Assembly (NCBI GenBank): GCA_937928755.1 | Contig: CALEZI010000155.1 | Location: 1-27,194, forward strand | Source of the DNA: an uncultured Rhodanobacteraceae bacterium | Lineage (GTDB): Bacteria; Pseudomonadota; Gammaproteobacteria; Xanthomonadales; SZUA-5 | Length of the DNA stretch: 27,194 nt | Direction of reading: 5' to 3' | In this document: piece after piece, positions 8,770 through 18,100 of the stretch | Layout: each line of letters opens with the position of its first letter | How positions within the stretch are numbered: position 1 is the stretch's first letter | Program-made: the position numbers and the translations under genes | Notes under the pieces: generated by a model | The model's database searches: none | Seen by the model: the letters and a program-made list of their open reading frames with translations, nothing else | Told to the model about the DNA's origin: nothing

Positions 8770-9426
8770 ATGAAGGCTACTCAAACCCTCGCCTTTGGGC
8801 TGATCCTGGCGCTTTCGAGTGCATCGTTTGCCCAGTCGGAAACCGACGGCAAGCCGAGTGCTCGTACTGGCACGCCGATCGAATCCCCGGCCGCCACCAT
8901 TACCTATACCGGCAACACTCTCGGCGGACCGACCTGGAACCGTCCGTTTGCCGACTGCACCGGGCTCTCCGGCGTCGGCACGGCAACGCCGTATTCGACC
9001 CAACAGTTCTACGTCACCACCGCGGGTGCGTACGACCTGTTCAGCGATCAGGGTTACGGCGGCGGTACGGCGCAGCCGCAAGGCGGATTCGACGGTTTCA
9101 TTTTCGTGTATGCCGACAGCTTCAATCCGGCATCGCCATCGACCAACTGCATCGCCGGCGACGACGACGCCGGGGTCATCGGCCTGTCCGAAATCCTCGG
9201 TCTGCCGCTCGACGCCAACCGCACTTATGTTTTTGTCACCACCGGCTTTGGCAACAGCGATGCCGGCCCGTTCACCAACCAGATCTCCGGCCCCGGCAAC
9301 ATCGTGCTCGGGCCCGCTCCGGCGATTGCGCATGTGCAGGTCGACAGCCTGAGCAATGCCGGTCTGCTGGCGCTGGCATTGGTGCTCGGCCTCGCGGGTT
9401 TCGTCGCCGTTCGTCGCTTCTCCTGA
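8770..9426 (+). CDS. Exported protein with a variant IPTL-CTERM-like C-terminal anchor
   Basis: This is a 218-residue protein. The open frame continues upstream into the repeat, but the ATG at 8770 gives an immediate signal peptide (MKATQTLAFGLILALSSASFAQ). Residues ~40-180 form a Gly/Asn/Thr-rich, probably beta-rich domain of unknown function (FADCTGLSGVGT, FDGFIFVYADSFNP, GFGNSDAGPF). The C-terminus has the tripartite architecture of protein-sorting tails: a short motif (VDSLSNAG), a hydrophobic helix (LLALALVLGLAGFVAV) and a basic end (RRFS). The helix and end closely match the tail of the DUF11 protein at 15127-18249 (GLIGFVAVRRQV). The usual IPTL motif is replaced by DSLS. It is probably surface-displayed after cleavage by an unseen sorting protease (inference). 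The RBS is weak. Confidence 0.85.
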   Translation: MKATQTLAFGLILALSSASFAQSETDGKPSARTGTPIESPAATITYTGNTLGGPTWNRPFADCTGLSGVGTATPYSTQQFYVTTAGAYDLFSDQGYGGGTAQPQGGFDGFIFVYADSFNPASPSTNCIAGDDDAGVIGLSEILGLPLDANRTYVFVTTGFGNSDAGPFTNQISGPGNIVLGPAPAIAHVQVDSLSNAGLLALALVLGLAGFVAVRRFS

Positions 9427-9439
9427 AGCTCGGATCAGC

Positions 9440-9467
9440 CGCCGCATCGACCCACGATGCGGCGATT
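9440..9467 (+). terminator. Intrinsic terminator after the IPTL-tailed gene
   Basis: Ten-bp perfect arms CGCCGCATCG (9440-9449) and CGATGCGGCG (9455-9464) enclose a 5-nt loop and are followed by ATTT. It begins 14 bp after the stop codon. Confidence 0.6.
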
Positions 9468-9486
9468 TGAGCGACCCGGCAGCGCG

Positions 9487-9506
9487 CCACCGGTCTGAAC
9501 CGGTGG
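9487..9506. repeat. Short perfect hairpin
   Basis: CCACCGGT and ACCGGTGG enclose a CTGA loop. It has no T-run, so it is not an obvious terminator. It lies between the terminator at 9440 and the start of the next gene and may be leader structure or a lone palindromic repeat. Confidence 0.4.
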
Positions 9507-9564
9507 CTGCGCGAGCGACGGTTGGATGGCAGACTGGGACTGTCGCCGGTCAGGTACCTGAGCC

Positions 9565-10278
9565 ATGTTGCGCTGGATGCTGGGTGTCGTTGTGATCGCC
9601 ATGCTGTCGCAACCAGCGGACGCACGGTCGATTCCGTCCAGTGTGCGCGCCGAACAGGCGGCCGAGCGTGTTGCCGCCGATCTGCGCGCGCGCCTGCAAG
9701 CGCTCGGCGCCAACTGGGGTGCGCCGCTTTATGTGCGCATCTTCAAGGCCACGAGCGAACTGGAAGTTTGGGTCGCCACCGGTGAGCGCCACCAGTTGCT
9801 GCATACCTGGCCCATTTGCACCTGGTCCGGCGCGCTCGGCCCCAAGTTGCGCCAAGGCGACGGACAGGCGCCCGAGGGCTTTTATGCAGTCGGCCCCAAG
9901 CAACTGAATCCGACCAGCCGCTTCCATCTGTCCTTCAATCTTGGTTATCCCAACGCCTTCGATCGCGCCCACCGGCGCACCGGCGATTTCCTGATGGTGC
10001 ACGGCAACTGCGTGTCGATCGGTTGTTACGCGATGGGCGATGCCGCCATCGAGGAAATCTACACGCTGGTGGCGGCTGCGCTGGCGAACGGCCAGTCGCA
10101 TGTGCCGGTGCACGTCTTCCCGTTCCGCATGGACGAAGGCTGGGAATCCGAGCACGCGGACAGCCAGTGGCTGTCGTTCTGGCAGCAACTCGAACCGGCG
10201 TATCGGGCTTTTGCCGACGACGCGCGCCCGCCGACAATCCGCGTGAGCAACCGGCGTTACGTGGTCTCGACGCCGTAG
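9565..10278 (+). CDS. YafK-type murein L,D-transpeptidase-fold protein (YkuD domain)
   Basis: This 237-residue periplasmic enzyme belongs to the L,D-transpeptidase catalytic-domain family. The signal peptide is MLRWMLGVVVIAMLSQPADA. The active-site motif HGNCVSIGCYAMGD places His146 and the presumed nucleophile Cys154 as in E. coli YafK (DpaA), whose motif is very similar. That enzyme removes Braun lipoprotein from peptidoglycan rather than forming cross-links. The substrate approach region also fits (PEGFYAVGPKQLNP, FHLSFNLGYPNAFDRAH). The segment after the motif (VHVFPFRMDEG, WLSFWQQLEPAYRAF) is also YafK-like. The length is close to the E. coli protein (~246 residues). Which reaction this one performs is not determined by sequence. 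The gene is followed by a REP pair, so it is probably monocistronic. Confidence 0.88.
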   Translation: MLRWMLGVVVIAMLSQPADARSIPSSVRAEQAAERVAADLRARLQALGANWGAPLYVRIFKATSELEVWVATGERHQLLHTWPICTWSGALGPKLRQGDGQAPEGFYAVGPKQLNPTSRFHLSFNLGYPNAFDRAHRRTGDFLMVHGNCVSIGCYAMGDAAIEEIYTLVAAALANGQSHVPVHVFPFRMDEGWESEHADSQWLSFWQQLEPAYRAFADDARPPTIRVSNRRYVVSTP

Positions 10279-10290
10279 AGCGACACCGTT

Positions 10291-10360
10291 GTGGGCCCGG
10301 ACTTGTCTGGATGCCGTGGCGCTGGAGGATCGGACAGCCTCCAGACAAGTCTGGATCCAC
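10291..10360. repeat. Inverted pair of GTGG-type REP palindromes
   Basis: The left element is 10291-10311, head GTGG then GCCCGGAC-TT-GTCTGGA. The right element is the opposite orientation at 10340-10360, read on the minus strand as GTGG then ATCCAGAC-TT-GTCTGGA. They belong to the same family as 23954-24198 and 27093-27118. The pair lies between the YafK-type gene and the pseudouridine synthase. Confidence 0.75.
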
Positions 10361-10406
10361 CAAAGCCTGGCGCTGCTGCCGCATTCCTCATTCATTCTCC
10401 GCTCCC

Positions 10407-10958
10407 GTGCTGATCGCCCTGAACAAACCCTTCGACGTGCTTTGCCAGTTCACCGACCCAGCCGGTCGGCCGACGTTGGCTGACCATGTGCGCGTGCCCG
10501 GTGTGTATGCGGCGGGGCGCCTCGATCGCGACAGCGAGGGCCTGCTGTTGTTGACCGATGATGGCAAGCTCGCGCAGCGGATCACCGACCCGCGTCACGC
10601 CCTGCCCAAGACCTATTGGGCGCAAGTGGAAGGCGCGCCGGACCGTTCGGCGCTGCAGCAGTTGCGGCAGGGCGTGGTGCTCAATGACGGACCCACCAGG
10701 CCCGCCGACGTGGTCCTGCTCGACGGCGAGCCGCGCGGACTGTGGCCGCGTAATCCACCGATTCGCTTTCGTGCGCAGATTCCGACGCACTGGCTGCAAT
10801 TGACCATCCGCGAAGGCCGCAATCGCCAGGTGCGCCGGATGACCGCGGCAGCAGGCCTGCCGACGCTGCGCCTGATCCGCGCGGCGATCGGAGCGATCGA
10901 CCTTCAAGGCCTGGCTCCGGGGCAATGGCGAGAGTGCGATCCGCACCGATTGCGCTGA
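10407..10958 (+). CDS. rluE: 23S rRNA pseudouridine synthase, RsuA/RluE type
   Basis: This 183-residue enzyme isomerises a uridine in rRNA to pseudouridine. The RsuA-family catalytic motif GRLDRDSEGLLLLTDDG is present, with Asp40 as the catalytic aspartate. It begins LIALNKPFDVLCQF, continues with ITDPRHALPKTYWAQVEG, and ends with the family motif IREGRNRQVRRMTAAAGLPTLRLIR. No S4 domain precedes the catalytic domain and the protein is short, which favours RluE (23S rRNA U2457) over RluB, RluF or RsuA. GTG at 10407 is the most sensible start because anything upstream would run into the REP pair; no strong ribosome-binding site is visible. The frame stays open far upstream, but that part is an overlap with the neighbouring gene in another frame. 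The exact target uridine is inferred. Confidence 0.9.
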   Translation: MLIALNKPFDVLCQFTDPAGRPTLADHVRVPGVYAAGRLDRDSEGLLLLTDDGKLAQRITDPRHALPKTYWAQVEGAPDRSALQQLRQGVVLNDGPTRPADVVLLDGEPRGLWPRNPPIRFRAQIPTHWLQLTIREGRNRQVRRMTAAAGLPTLRLIRAAIGAIDLQGLAPGQWRECDPHRLR

Positions 10959-11117
10959 ACAAGGCCGCGGTGCCGGCTCGGCGCAGGTCCTGCGCGTTAA
11001 GGAAAGCTAAGGCAATCAAAACGTCGACGAACGCCACTCTGCGCAATCGTTGCACCGCGTCAAGTTTCGTTCGATCCTGATAACTACGACGTTCTTCGTC
11101 GAAGCTTGGAGCGTGCC

Positions 11118-14100
11118 ATGCGTACCGCGATTCGTCTGTTGGTCGTCGTACCCATCCTGCTGAGCGCCTGTGCGCTGCACCAGGCGCCCACCGATTCCAG
11201 GGTGCAGCCACCGCCGCGCAATCGCCCGGACTCGCCCGGCGAACGCGCTGCTTACGACCAGGCAAGGCGTCTGCCACCTGGCGCGGTCGCGATCAATCCC
11301 GACTGGTACCCCGATGCCGAACGTCGAGCCGCGGCGATGGCGAGCTTCAGTACCCAGGCTGGTCGCATGGTGACCGGCGAGAAGACCGCGCCACGCTGGG
11401 AATGGCTGGGGCCGAGCAATGTCGGCGGGCGCACGCGCACGCTGGTGTTCGATCCGCGCAATCCGGCGCGCATGCTCAGCGGCGGTGTCTCCGGTGGGGT
11501 GTTCGAGACCACCAACGGCGGCGCGTCCTGGCAACCGTTGTCGGACGATGCGGCCAACATCAACATCGGTGCGCTGGCGATCGATCCGGTCGCGCCGGAC
11601 ACCATCTACGCGGGTACCGGCGAGCTCTATCGAAACAGCGCGCGCCCGTTCGCCGCGATGTGGGGCCAGGGCATCCTGCGCTCGACCGAAGGTGGCCAGC
11701 ACTTCGCGCAGTTGCTGGCCACCGCCAATGAAAATTTCCGCTACGTCTCCGACCTGGTCATTTCCAGCCTCGACCATCGCCGGCTGTACGCGGCGACCAA
11801 TACCGGCGTGTGGCGCTCGGACGACGGTGGCATCAGCTTCGTGCACATCCTCAATCCAACCGATGGCAGCGGTGGCCTGCTCTACGAGGGCTGCACCGAT
11901 CTGGAACTGCTGCCCGGCAGCGAGACCCTGCTGGCCAGTTGCGCTTCGCGATCGGAAGACGATCGCTACTGGTTGCCGGGCACGGTGGTGCCGCCGGCTT
12001 GCGGTGGACCCTGCGATGCGACCGTTTTCCGCACCGACGATGCCCGCGGTACACCCGCATGGCAGGTGGTACTGACTGAGCGCGGCATGGGGCGTACCTC
12101 GCTGGCGCTGGCGCCTTCGAATCCGGACATCCTGTATGCGCTTGCGGCCTCCACACTGCCGGGCCCGGACCGCAACGGCGACGGCCGCGGCGATTACGAC
12201 AACGGCCTGCACGCGCTGTTTCGCTCCAGCGACGGCGGTCGAACCTGGCAGGCGCGTCTGCGCAACACTTCCGGCGATGTGCTGTCGACCTATCTGCTCA
12301 GCTATGCCGATGGCTTCGAAGCGGTGCGCTGCGGTTTCGGCAGCTTCGATGCCTACAGCGCCGGCTGGTACAACCAGGCGATCGCGGTCAACCCGCTCGA
12401 TCCGGACATCGTCTGGGTCGGCGGCATGGAGGTGTATCGCTCCAACGACGGCGGCGCCAGTTTCGGCAAAGCGTCCTATTGGTGGCTCGACGCCGGGTCG
12501 TTCACCGCTGCGGGAACCTCCGGCGCCATCCACGCCGACCAGCACGTACTCAAGTTCCACCCGAATTATGCGCAGGGAACGCGGGTGCTCTACAGCGCCA
12601 ACGACGGTGGCGTCGCCTACACCGACGACGACGCCGGGCCGGTGCGCTCCGGAGCCAGCGCGGCCTGCGGCCCGGGCAGCGGCGTGGTGCGCTGGACCAC
12701 CATCGAGCAGGGCCTCGGTACGGTGCAGTTCTACACCGGCGCAGTCAGCGCCAGCGCTACGTTGTGGCTCGGCGGGGCGCAGGACAACGGCACCTTGCTG
12801 CAGAGCTTCCTCTCCAGCGGCAACCAGTTCTTCGAGATATTCGGCGGCGATGGCGCCAGCGTGGCGATCGATCCGCGCGACGACAACGTGCTTTACGTCA
12901 GCTACCAGAACGTCAACATCCATCGTTCGATCAACGGCGGCAGCACCTTTGTGCGCGCCACCAACGGCATCAGCGACGGCACCGTGTTCATCATGCCATT
13001 CGTCATCGATGTCGCAGCGCCGGATCGCCTGTACGCCGGTGGCTCGCGGCTGTGGCGCACGACCAACCAGGGTCGCAACTGGAGCGCCGCGAGCGCCGTG
13101 CTCGGGGGCGATTTCACCGATCGCATTTCGGCCATCGGTTTGTCGCCGGTCAATCCCAACCTGATCCTGCTTGGCAACCAGCGCGCCATCTTCCGCAGCA
13201 ACGCGGCGACCAGCGCCAACGGATCGACCACGTTCGCGCAAACCTCGCCGCGCAGCGGCTGGGTCTCGTCGCTGAGCTTCGATCCGGTCGATGCCAATGT
13301 CGCCTATGCCACCTATTCGACCTTTGGTGGCCAGCACGTCTGGCGTAGCAGCGATGCCGGCGCCAGTTGGAGCCCGATCGACGGCGTCGGCGCAGGCGCC
13401 TTGCCGGACATTCCGGTGCACCATCTGGTGATCGACCCCAACAATCGCCAGCGCTTGTACATCGGCACCGATATCGGCGTATTCGTGACGCTCGATGGCG
13501 GCAACAGTTGGGCGCGCGAGAACGGCGGCTTCGCCAACGTCATCGTCGAGCGCCTGGCGATCGCGAGCAATCCTCCGGGTGGTGTGCCCGAGCTGTACGC
13601 CTTTACCTATGGCCGCGGCGCCTGGCGTGTACCCTTGAGCGACCTCGATGGCGTGGCCAGTTATCGGATCGGCGCCGACATCTCCGGCACCTTCTTCGAT
13701 CCGGCACAGGACGGCCACGGCTGGTTCATCGAAGCCACCGACATCGGCGGCGTGCCGGGTGTGGTGGCCACCTGGTACACCTATCTCGAAGGCGAGCAGG
13801 TCTGGCTGGTTGGCGCCGCGCCGGTCGCAGGCGACAGCGCGCGCGTGCCGTTGTCGATCACCCGCGGCGGCGGCTTCCCGCCCAACTTCGCGCCGTCATC
13901 GGTCGTCGTCGAGCCCTGGGGCGAGGTCGTGCTGCTCTTCGGCAGCCGTGACCAGGGTACGGCAACCTGGACCAGCACGCGGCCCGAATTCGGCAATGGC
14001 AGCATGCCGCTGCGGCGGCTGACCAGCATCGGCTCCGCCAACCCCGGAACCGGCAACCTGTCGTCGTGCCACAGCGGCACCTGGTACCAGCCACTGCAGA

Positions 14101-14441
14101 ACGGCCATGGCTTGCAGACGCAGATCATCGGGCCACCCGGGCAGCAGCAACTGGTGGCGATCTGGTTCACCTATCTCGACGGACATCAGGTGTGGTTGCT
14201 CGGCGCCGGTCCAGTCACTGGCGACCAGGCTACGCTGCCGATGACGCTGACCGAGGGCGCCCGGTTTCCGCCGAATTTCAATCCCGCCAGCGTGGTCCGC
14301 CAGCCGTGGGGGACATTGAACTTTCGCATCGTCGACAATCAGACTGCGCGCATGCAGTGGCAGAGCAGCGCCGCCGGCTTCAGCAATGGCGAGCTCGCGC
14401 TGCAGAGGTTGACGACCTTGCTGGATCACGATTGCCCCTGA
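11118..14441 (+). CDS. Large Asp-box (BNR/sortilin-like) beta-propeller lipoprotein with a duplicated C-terminal module
   Basis: This 1107-residue protein is probably anchored in the outer membrane. The ATG at 11118 has GGAG 6 nt upstream and opens a lipoprotein signal (RLLVVVPILLSACALHQ, lipobox LSAC). Residues ~85-830 hold many Asp-box repeats of the S/T-x-D-x-G-x-S/T-W type, including SDDGGISF, SSDGGRTW, SNDGGASF, TTNQGRNW, SSDAGASW and TLDGGNSW, giving one or two beta-propellers of the exo-sialidase/VPS10-like fold. No sialidase arginine triad is evident, so binding or scaffolding is as likely as catalysis. Two tandem modules of ~115 residues follow, at about 849-971 and 983-1100. Each contains G-x-W/F-[FY]-x-P-x-x-x-G-H-G, then T-W/I-[YF]-T-Y-L-[ED]-G-x-Q-V-W-L-[VL]-G-A, then R/G-F-P-P-N-F. 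I do not recognise a named domain for them. Confidence 0.88.
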   Translation: MRTAIRLLVVVPILLSACALHQAPTDSRVQPPPRNRPDSPGERAAYDQARRLPPGAVAINPDWYPDAERRAAAMASFSTQAGRMVTGEKTAPRWEWLGPSNVGGRTRTLVFDPRNPARMLSGGVSGGVFETTNGGASWQPLSDDAANINIGALAIDPVAPDTIYAGTGELYRNSARPFAAMWGQGILRSTEGGQHFAQLLATANENFRYVSDLVISSLDHRRLYAATNTGVWRSDDGGISFVHILNPTDGSGGLLYEGCTDLELLPGSETLLASCASRSEDDRYWLPGTVVPPACGGPCDATVFRTDDARGTPAWQVVLTERGMGRTSLALAPSNPDILYALAASTLPGPDRNGDGRGDYDNGLHALFRSSDGGRTWQARLRNTSGDVLSTYLLSYADGFEAVRCGFGSFDAYSAGWYNQAIAVNPLDPDIVWVGGMEVYRSNDGGASFGKASYWWLDAGSFTAAGTSGAIHADQHVLKFHPNYAQGTRVLYSANDGGVAYTDDDAGPVRSGASAACGPGSGVVRWTTIEQGLGTVQFYTGAVSASATLWLGGAQDNGTLLQSFLSSGNQFFEIFGGDGASVAIDPRDDNVLYVSYQNVNIHRSINGGSTFVRATNGISDGTVFIMPFVIDVAAPDRLYAGGSRLWRTTNQGRNWSAASAVLGGDFTDRISAIGLSPVNPNLILLGNQRAIFRSNAATSANGSTTFAQTSPRSGWVSSLSFDPVDANVAYATYSTFGGQHVWRSSDAGASWSPIDGVGAGALPDIPVHHLVIDPNNRQRLYIGTDIGVFVTLDGGNSWARENGGFANVIVERLAIASNPPGGVPELYAFTYGRGAWRVPLSDLDGVASYRIGADISGTFFDPAQDGHGWFIEATDIGGVPGVVATWYTYLEGEQVWLVGAAPVAGDSARVPLSITRGGGFPPNFAPSSVVVEPWGEVVLLFGSRDQGTATWTSTRPEFGNGSMPLRRLTSIGSANPGTGNLSSCHSGTWYQPLQNGHGLQTQIIGPPGQQQLVAIWFTYLDGHQVWLLGAGPVTGDQATLPMTLTEGARFPPNFNPASVVRQPWGTLNFRIVDNQTARMQWQSSAAGFSNGELALQRLTTLLDHDCP

Positions 14442-14476
14442 TCACAGGTTCCAGGCGCAACGGTTAACGGGCTCTC

Positions 14477-15038
14477 GTGGAGCCGAGCTTGCTCGGCTGG
14501 GACCTTGCGATGCAGAGCAGCGGAGCAAGCTCTGCTCTACAAAAGCGACGGTAAACGGGCTTTGGTAGAGCCGAGCTTGCTCGGCTTGGACCTTGCGATA
14601 CAGAGCAGCGGAGCAAGCTCCGCTCTACAAAAGCGACGGTATGCGAGCTCTGGTAGGGCCGAGCTTGCTCGGCTTGTAGCTTGCGATGCAGAGCAGCGGA
14701 GCAAGCTCCGCTCTACAGGAGCAACGGTAAACGGGCTCTGGTAGAGCCGAGCTTGCTCGGCTTGGACCTTGCGATGCAGAGCAGCGGAGCAAGCTCCGCT
14801 CTACAAAAGCGACGGTATGCGAGCTCTGGTAGGGCCGAGCTTGCTCGGCTTGTAGCTTGCGATGCAGAGCAGCGGAGCAAGCTCCGCTCTACAAAAGCGA
14901 CGGTATGCGGGCTCTGGTAGAGCCGAGCTTGCTCGGCTGGGACCTTGCGATGCAGAGCAGCGGAGCAAGCTCCGCTCTACAGGAGCGACGGTAAACGGGC
15001 TCTGGTAGAGCCGAGCTTGCTCGGCTGGGACTTGCGAT
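14477..15038. repeat. Tandem array of inverted GTAG-REP pairs, exact 88-bp period
   Basis: Seven forward palindromes (head GTAG/GTGG, arms AGCCGAGC and GCTCGGCT around TT) have arms starting at 14481, 14569, 14657, 14745, 14833, 14921 and 15009, every spacing exactly 88 bp. Between them are six inverted palindromes, e.g. 14519-14540, which on the minus strand read GTAG, AGCGGAGC, TT, GCTCCGCT. Forward and inverted stems differ by one base pair, exchanged on both arms. The last unit is truncated. Units at 14657 and 14833 share the same variants (GTAGGG head, CTTGTAGC), suggesting duplication of a 176-bp dimer. The design matches REP/BIME elements and resembles the GTAG-headed SMAG repeats described in Stenotrophomonas. 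The array lies between two convergent genes. Confidence 0.92.
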
Positions 15039-15041
15039 CTA

Positions 15042-15077
15042 ACGCAAAAGGGGCGGCCAATGGCCGCCCCTTTGCGT
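15042..15077. terminator. Bidirectional intrinsic terminator between convergent genes
   Basis: Long arms ACGCAAAAGGGGCGGCC (15042-15058) and GGCCGCCCCTTTGCGT (15062-15077) enclose an AAT loop, with a one-base difference in the A/T run. It can stop transcription from the Asp-box gene on the left and from the minus-strand DUF11 gene, whose stop codon is at 15127. Confidence 0.85.
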
Positions 15078-15126
15078 CTCACCTGATGGAAACCGCGCCT
15101 GGCGGCGCGGGTTCCGTTGCCTTGCC

Positions 15127-18100
15127 TCAGACCTGGCGACGCACCGCCACGAAGCCGATCAGGCCGAACATCAGGCCCAGCAGGATCAGCCCGTAACCGC
15201 TCAAGGTCGGGATTTCCTCGATCAGGTATCCCACCTGTACCGTCAGGCTGCCACTGTTGTTGCTGGTAACCGGGTCGACGGTGTTCGAGGTCGTGCTGGC
15301 ATTCACCGCGGTCCGGCCCTCGACGTTGCTGAAGGCCACCACGGTCAGGGTGCGCGTCACGCCCGGGGCGGTCGCGCCGGCCCAGGTGCACACGATCGCA
15401 CCCGTGGTGCCCACCTGCGGGGTGGTGCAGGTCGCGCCGGTCGCCACAAAACTGCTGTAGCGGAAGTCCGGCGTCAACGTGATCGTGACCGACACGCCCT
15501 GCGCGTCCGACGGGCCCTGGTTGAGGCTGGTCGCAGTGAACGTCACCGGCACATTGATCAGCGTCTGTGCCACCGACGAACTGAAACCGAGCAGCAGGTC
15601 GGCGCGGGTGATCACCGAGGTCGTCGTGCTCGCCGTGTTGTTGGCCAGGTTCGGATCCGGCGAGGTCGCCGTCACCGTCGCCGTCGCGCTGATCGTGCTG
15701 CCTTCCGGCGCCGAGGCGGCCACCAGCATGACGATGCTGACGGTGCGCGAGGTCGCTGGCAGCATACTGCCGGTGACCGTGCACACGACCGGGCTGCCGC
15801 CGCAAGTACCGCCGCCAGTCACGCTGCCTGACACGAAGCTGGTGTTGCTCGGCGTCGGCAGCGTCAGCACCACGCCGGTGGCGTCGGACGGACCGATATT
15901 GGTGATCACAGCGGTGTAGGTCAGGTTGGTACCGGCGATCACCGGATCCGGCGCATCGGTCAGCGTGACCGACAGGTCCGCCTGCACCTCCACCACGGTG
16001 TTCGCGGTGGCGCTGTTGTTGCCCGGGTTCGGATCATTGGTGGTCGACGCCGCTGTCGCCGTGGCACTGAGATTCGCGGTCTGGCCGGAGGACACCAGCA
16101 CGATGATGGTCGCCGTGCGGTTGAGGCCCGGCGCGGTGGCACCGGACCAGGTGCAGGTCACCGTAGTGGTCCCCGAGCAGGCGCCGCCCGCGCTCGGCGT
16201 GGCCGAGACCAGGCTGGTACCGGCCGCCAGCGGCAGCACGATGTTGGCGCCCTGCGCGTCGGAAGGCCCGGCGTTGGACAGCGTCGCTGTGTAGGTCAGA
16301 TTGGTGCCGGCGATCACCGGATCCGGGCTGTCGACCAGGGTGATCGCAAGGTCCGCCGAGGTGTTGACGGTGGTCGTCTGCGTGGCCGTGTTGTTGCCGG
16401 GCGTCGGATCGGTGGTCGCCGATGCGGCGGTTGCCGTCGCACTCAGATTTGCCAGTTGTGCGGCACTGACCAACACGACGATGGTCGCCGTACGCGTGGT
16501 CGCGGTGGTCGTCGCGCCGGCCCAGGTGCACACCACCGGGTTGGCGCCACTGCAGCTGCCACCGACGCTCGCCGCCGCGGAGACAAAGCTGGTGCCGGCC
16601 GGCAGCGGCAGCGTGATGTTGGCGCCTTGAGCATCCGACGGACCGGCGTTGGTCAGCGTCGCCACGTAGGTCAGGTTGGTGCCCGCGATCACCGGATCCG
16701 GACTGTCGCTCAGCGTGATCGCCAGGTTGGCGTTGGCATTGACCGTGGTGTTGGCCTCGCCGGTGTTGTTGCCGAGCGCTGGATCGTTGGTGGTCGAAGT
16801 CGCCGTGCCCGCCACGAGCAACTGCGTGCCGTCAGCAACGTTGGCTGCCACATTGACGACGATGGTGGCCGTGCGGTTGACGCCAGGCGCGGTGGCGCCA
16901 GCCCAGGTGCAGGTCACCGGACTGGCGGCGTTGCAGATCGAGCCAGCACTGGCCGCAACCGAAGCGAAGCTGGTGCCGGTCGCCAACGGCAGGCTGAAGG
17001 ACACGCCTTGCGCGTCGCTCGGCCCGGCATTGCTGACGGTGACGGCATAGGTCAACTGGTTGCCGGCAATCACCGGATCCGGCGTGTCGGTCACCGTGAT
17101 CGCCAGGTTGGCCGAGGTCACCACCGAGGTCGACACGGTCGAGAGATTGTCGGCAGGATCGGGATCCGGGGTATCCGAGGCCGCAGTTGCGCTGGAATCG
17201 AGGAAGCTGCCCTCTGCGACATTCGCTGCCACGGCAACCACGATGGTGGCCGTGCGCACGGCCGCATTCGCGGTGGCGCCGGCCCAGGTGCAGACGATCG
17301 GGCTGACCGCAGTGCAGACGCCGCCGGCGCTCGGCGCGGTCGAAACCAGCGTGGTTCCGGCCGGCAACGGCACGCTGAAGCGCGCGTTCTGTGCGGCATC
17401 CGGACCGGTGTTGGTCATCGTGATCAGGTAGCTGATGTTGGTGCCGGCAGTGACCGGATCCGGGGAATCGGCCATCACGATCGACAGGTCGGCATCGCCG
17501 ACCGCAGCAGCGCCACGCGCGGTGAAGGAGAAGTCGTCGATGGCCAGCGCGTGGTCGTTACCACTGTTGTTGGCGTCGATCCAGCGAATCCAGAACTCTG
17601 CGCCAACCGGCACCGCGACCGGCAGATTGGTCGAGCGCGCCTGGCGATTGGCCGCGGCGTTGCCATCAAGCAATGCCCCGGCGCCGGTGTTGGCGAAGGT
17701 CGGGCTGTTGAACTGCAGTGCCGGGATCAGGGTCCATCCGGTCGTGGGCGTGTTCGCACCGGTGATCGTGCCGGCCGCTGCAAACTGGTATTCGACGTCG
17801 AGAGCCTGCGCAACCGGCGTCGCTGCTCCGCCATCGCGCCATTGTTCACCCACGAAGGCGAGGTCGACCGACTGCAGCGGGCTCCCGGTGTTGTTTACAA
17901 AACACGCCGCCCAGTAGAAGACGCCGGTCCCATTGGAGGCAATGCCACCCAGGGCACGATCACCCACCACGCCCGCGCCGGCGACACCGAAGCTGTAGAG
18001 CGCGCCGGCGTTGCTGCTGCCCGTGCCCGCGTTGTACGTCGCTCGGGTCGAATGCCAACCCGGGATCGTGGCATTGTTGGTCCAGGCGATGTTGGTTCCT

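Noticed and set aside
11050..11080. Promoter for the Asp-box lipoprotein gene
   Set aside because: TTGCAC is present, but no convincing -10 box occurs at the right spacing.
11016..13718. Long minus-strand open frame opposite the Asp-box lipoprotein
   Set aside because: The composition is that of an antisense shadow; the plus frame has a lipobox and Asp-box repeats.
11118..14441. Sialidase
   Set aside because: Asp-boxes are present but the arginine triad and the other catalytic residues of sialidases cannot be recognised, so only the fold is called.
14477..15038. CRISPR array
   Set aside because: The units are regularly spaced, but the parts between palindromes are also repeated, the unit is 88 bp with two inverted hairpins, and no cas gene is present.
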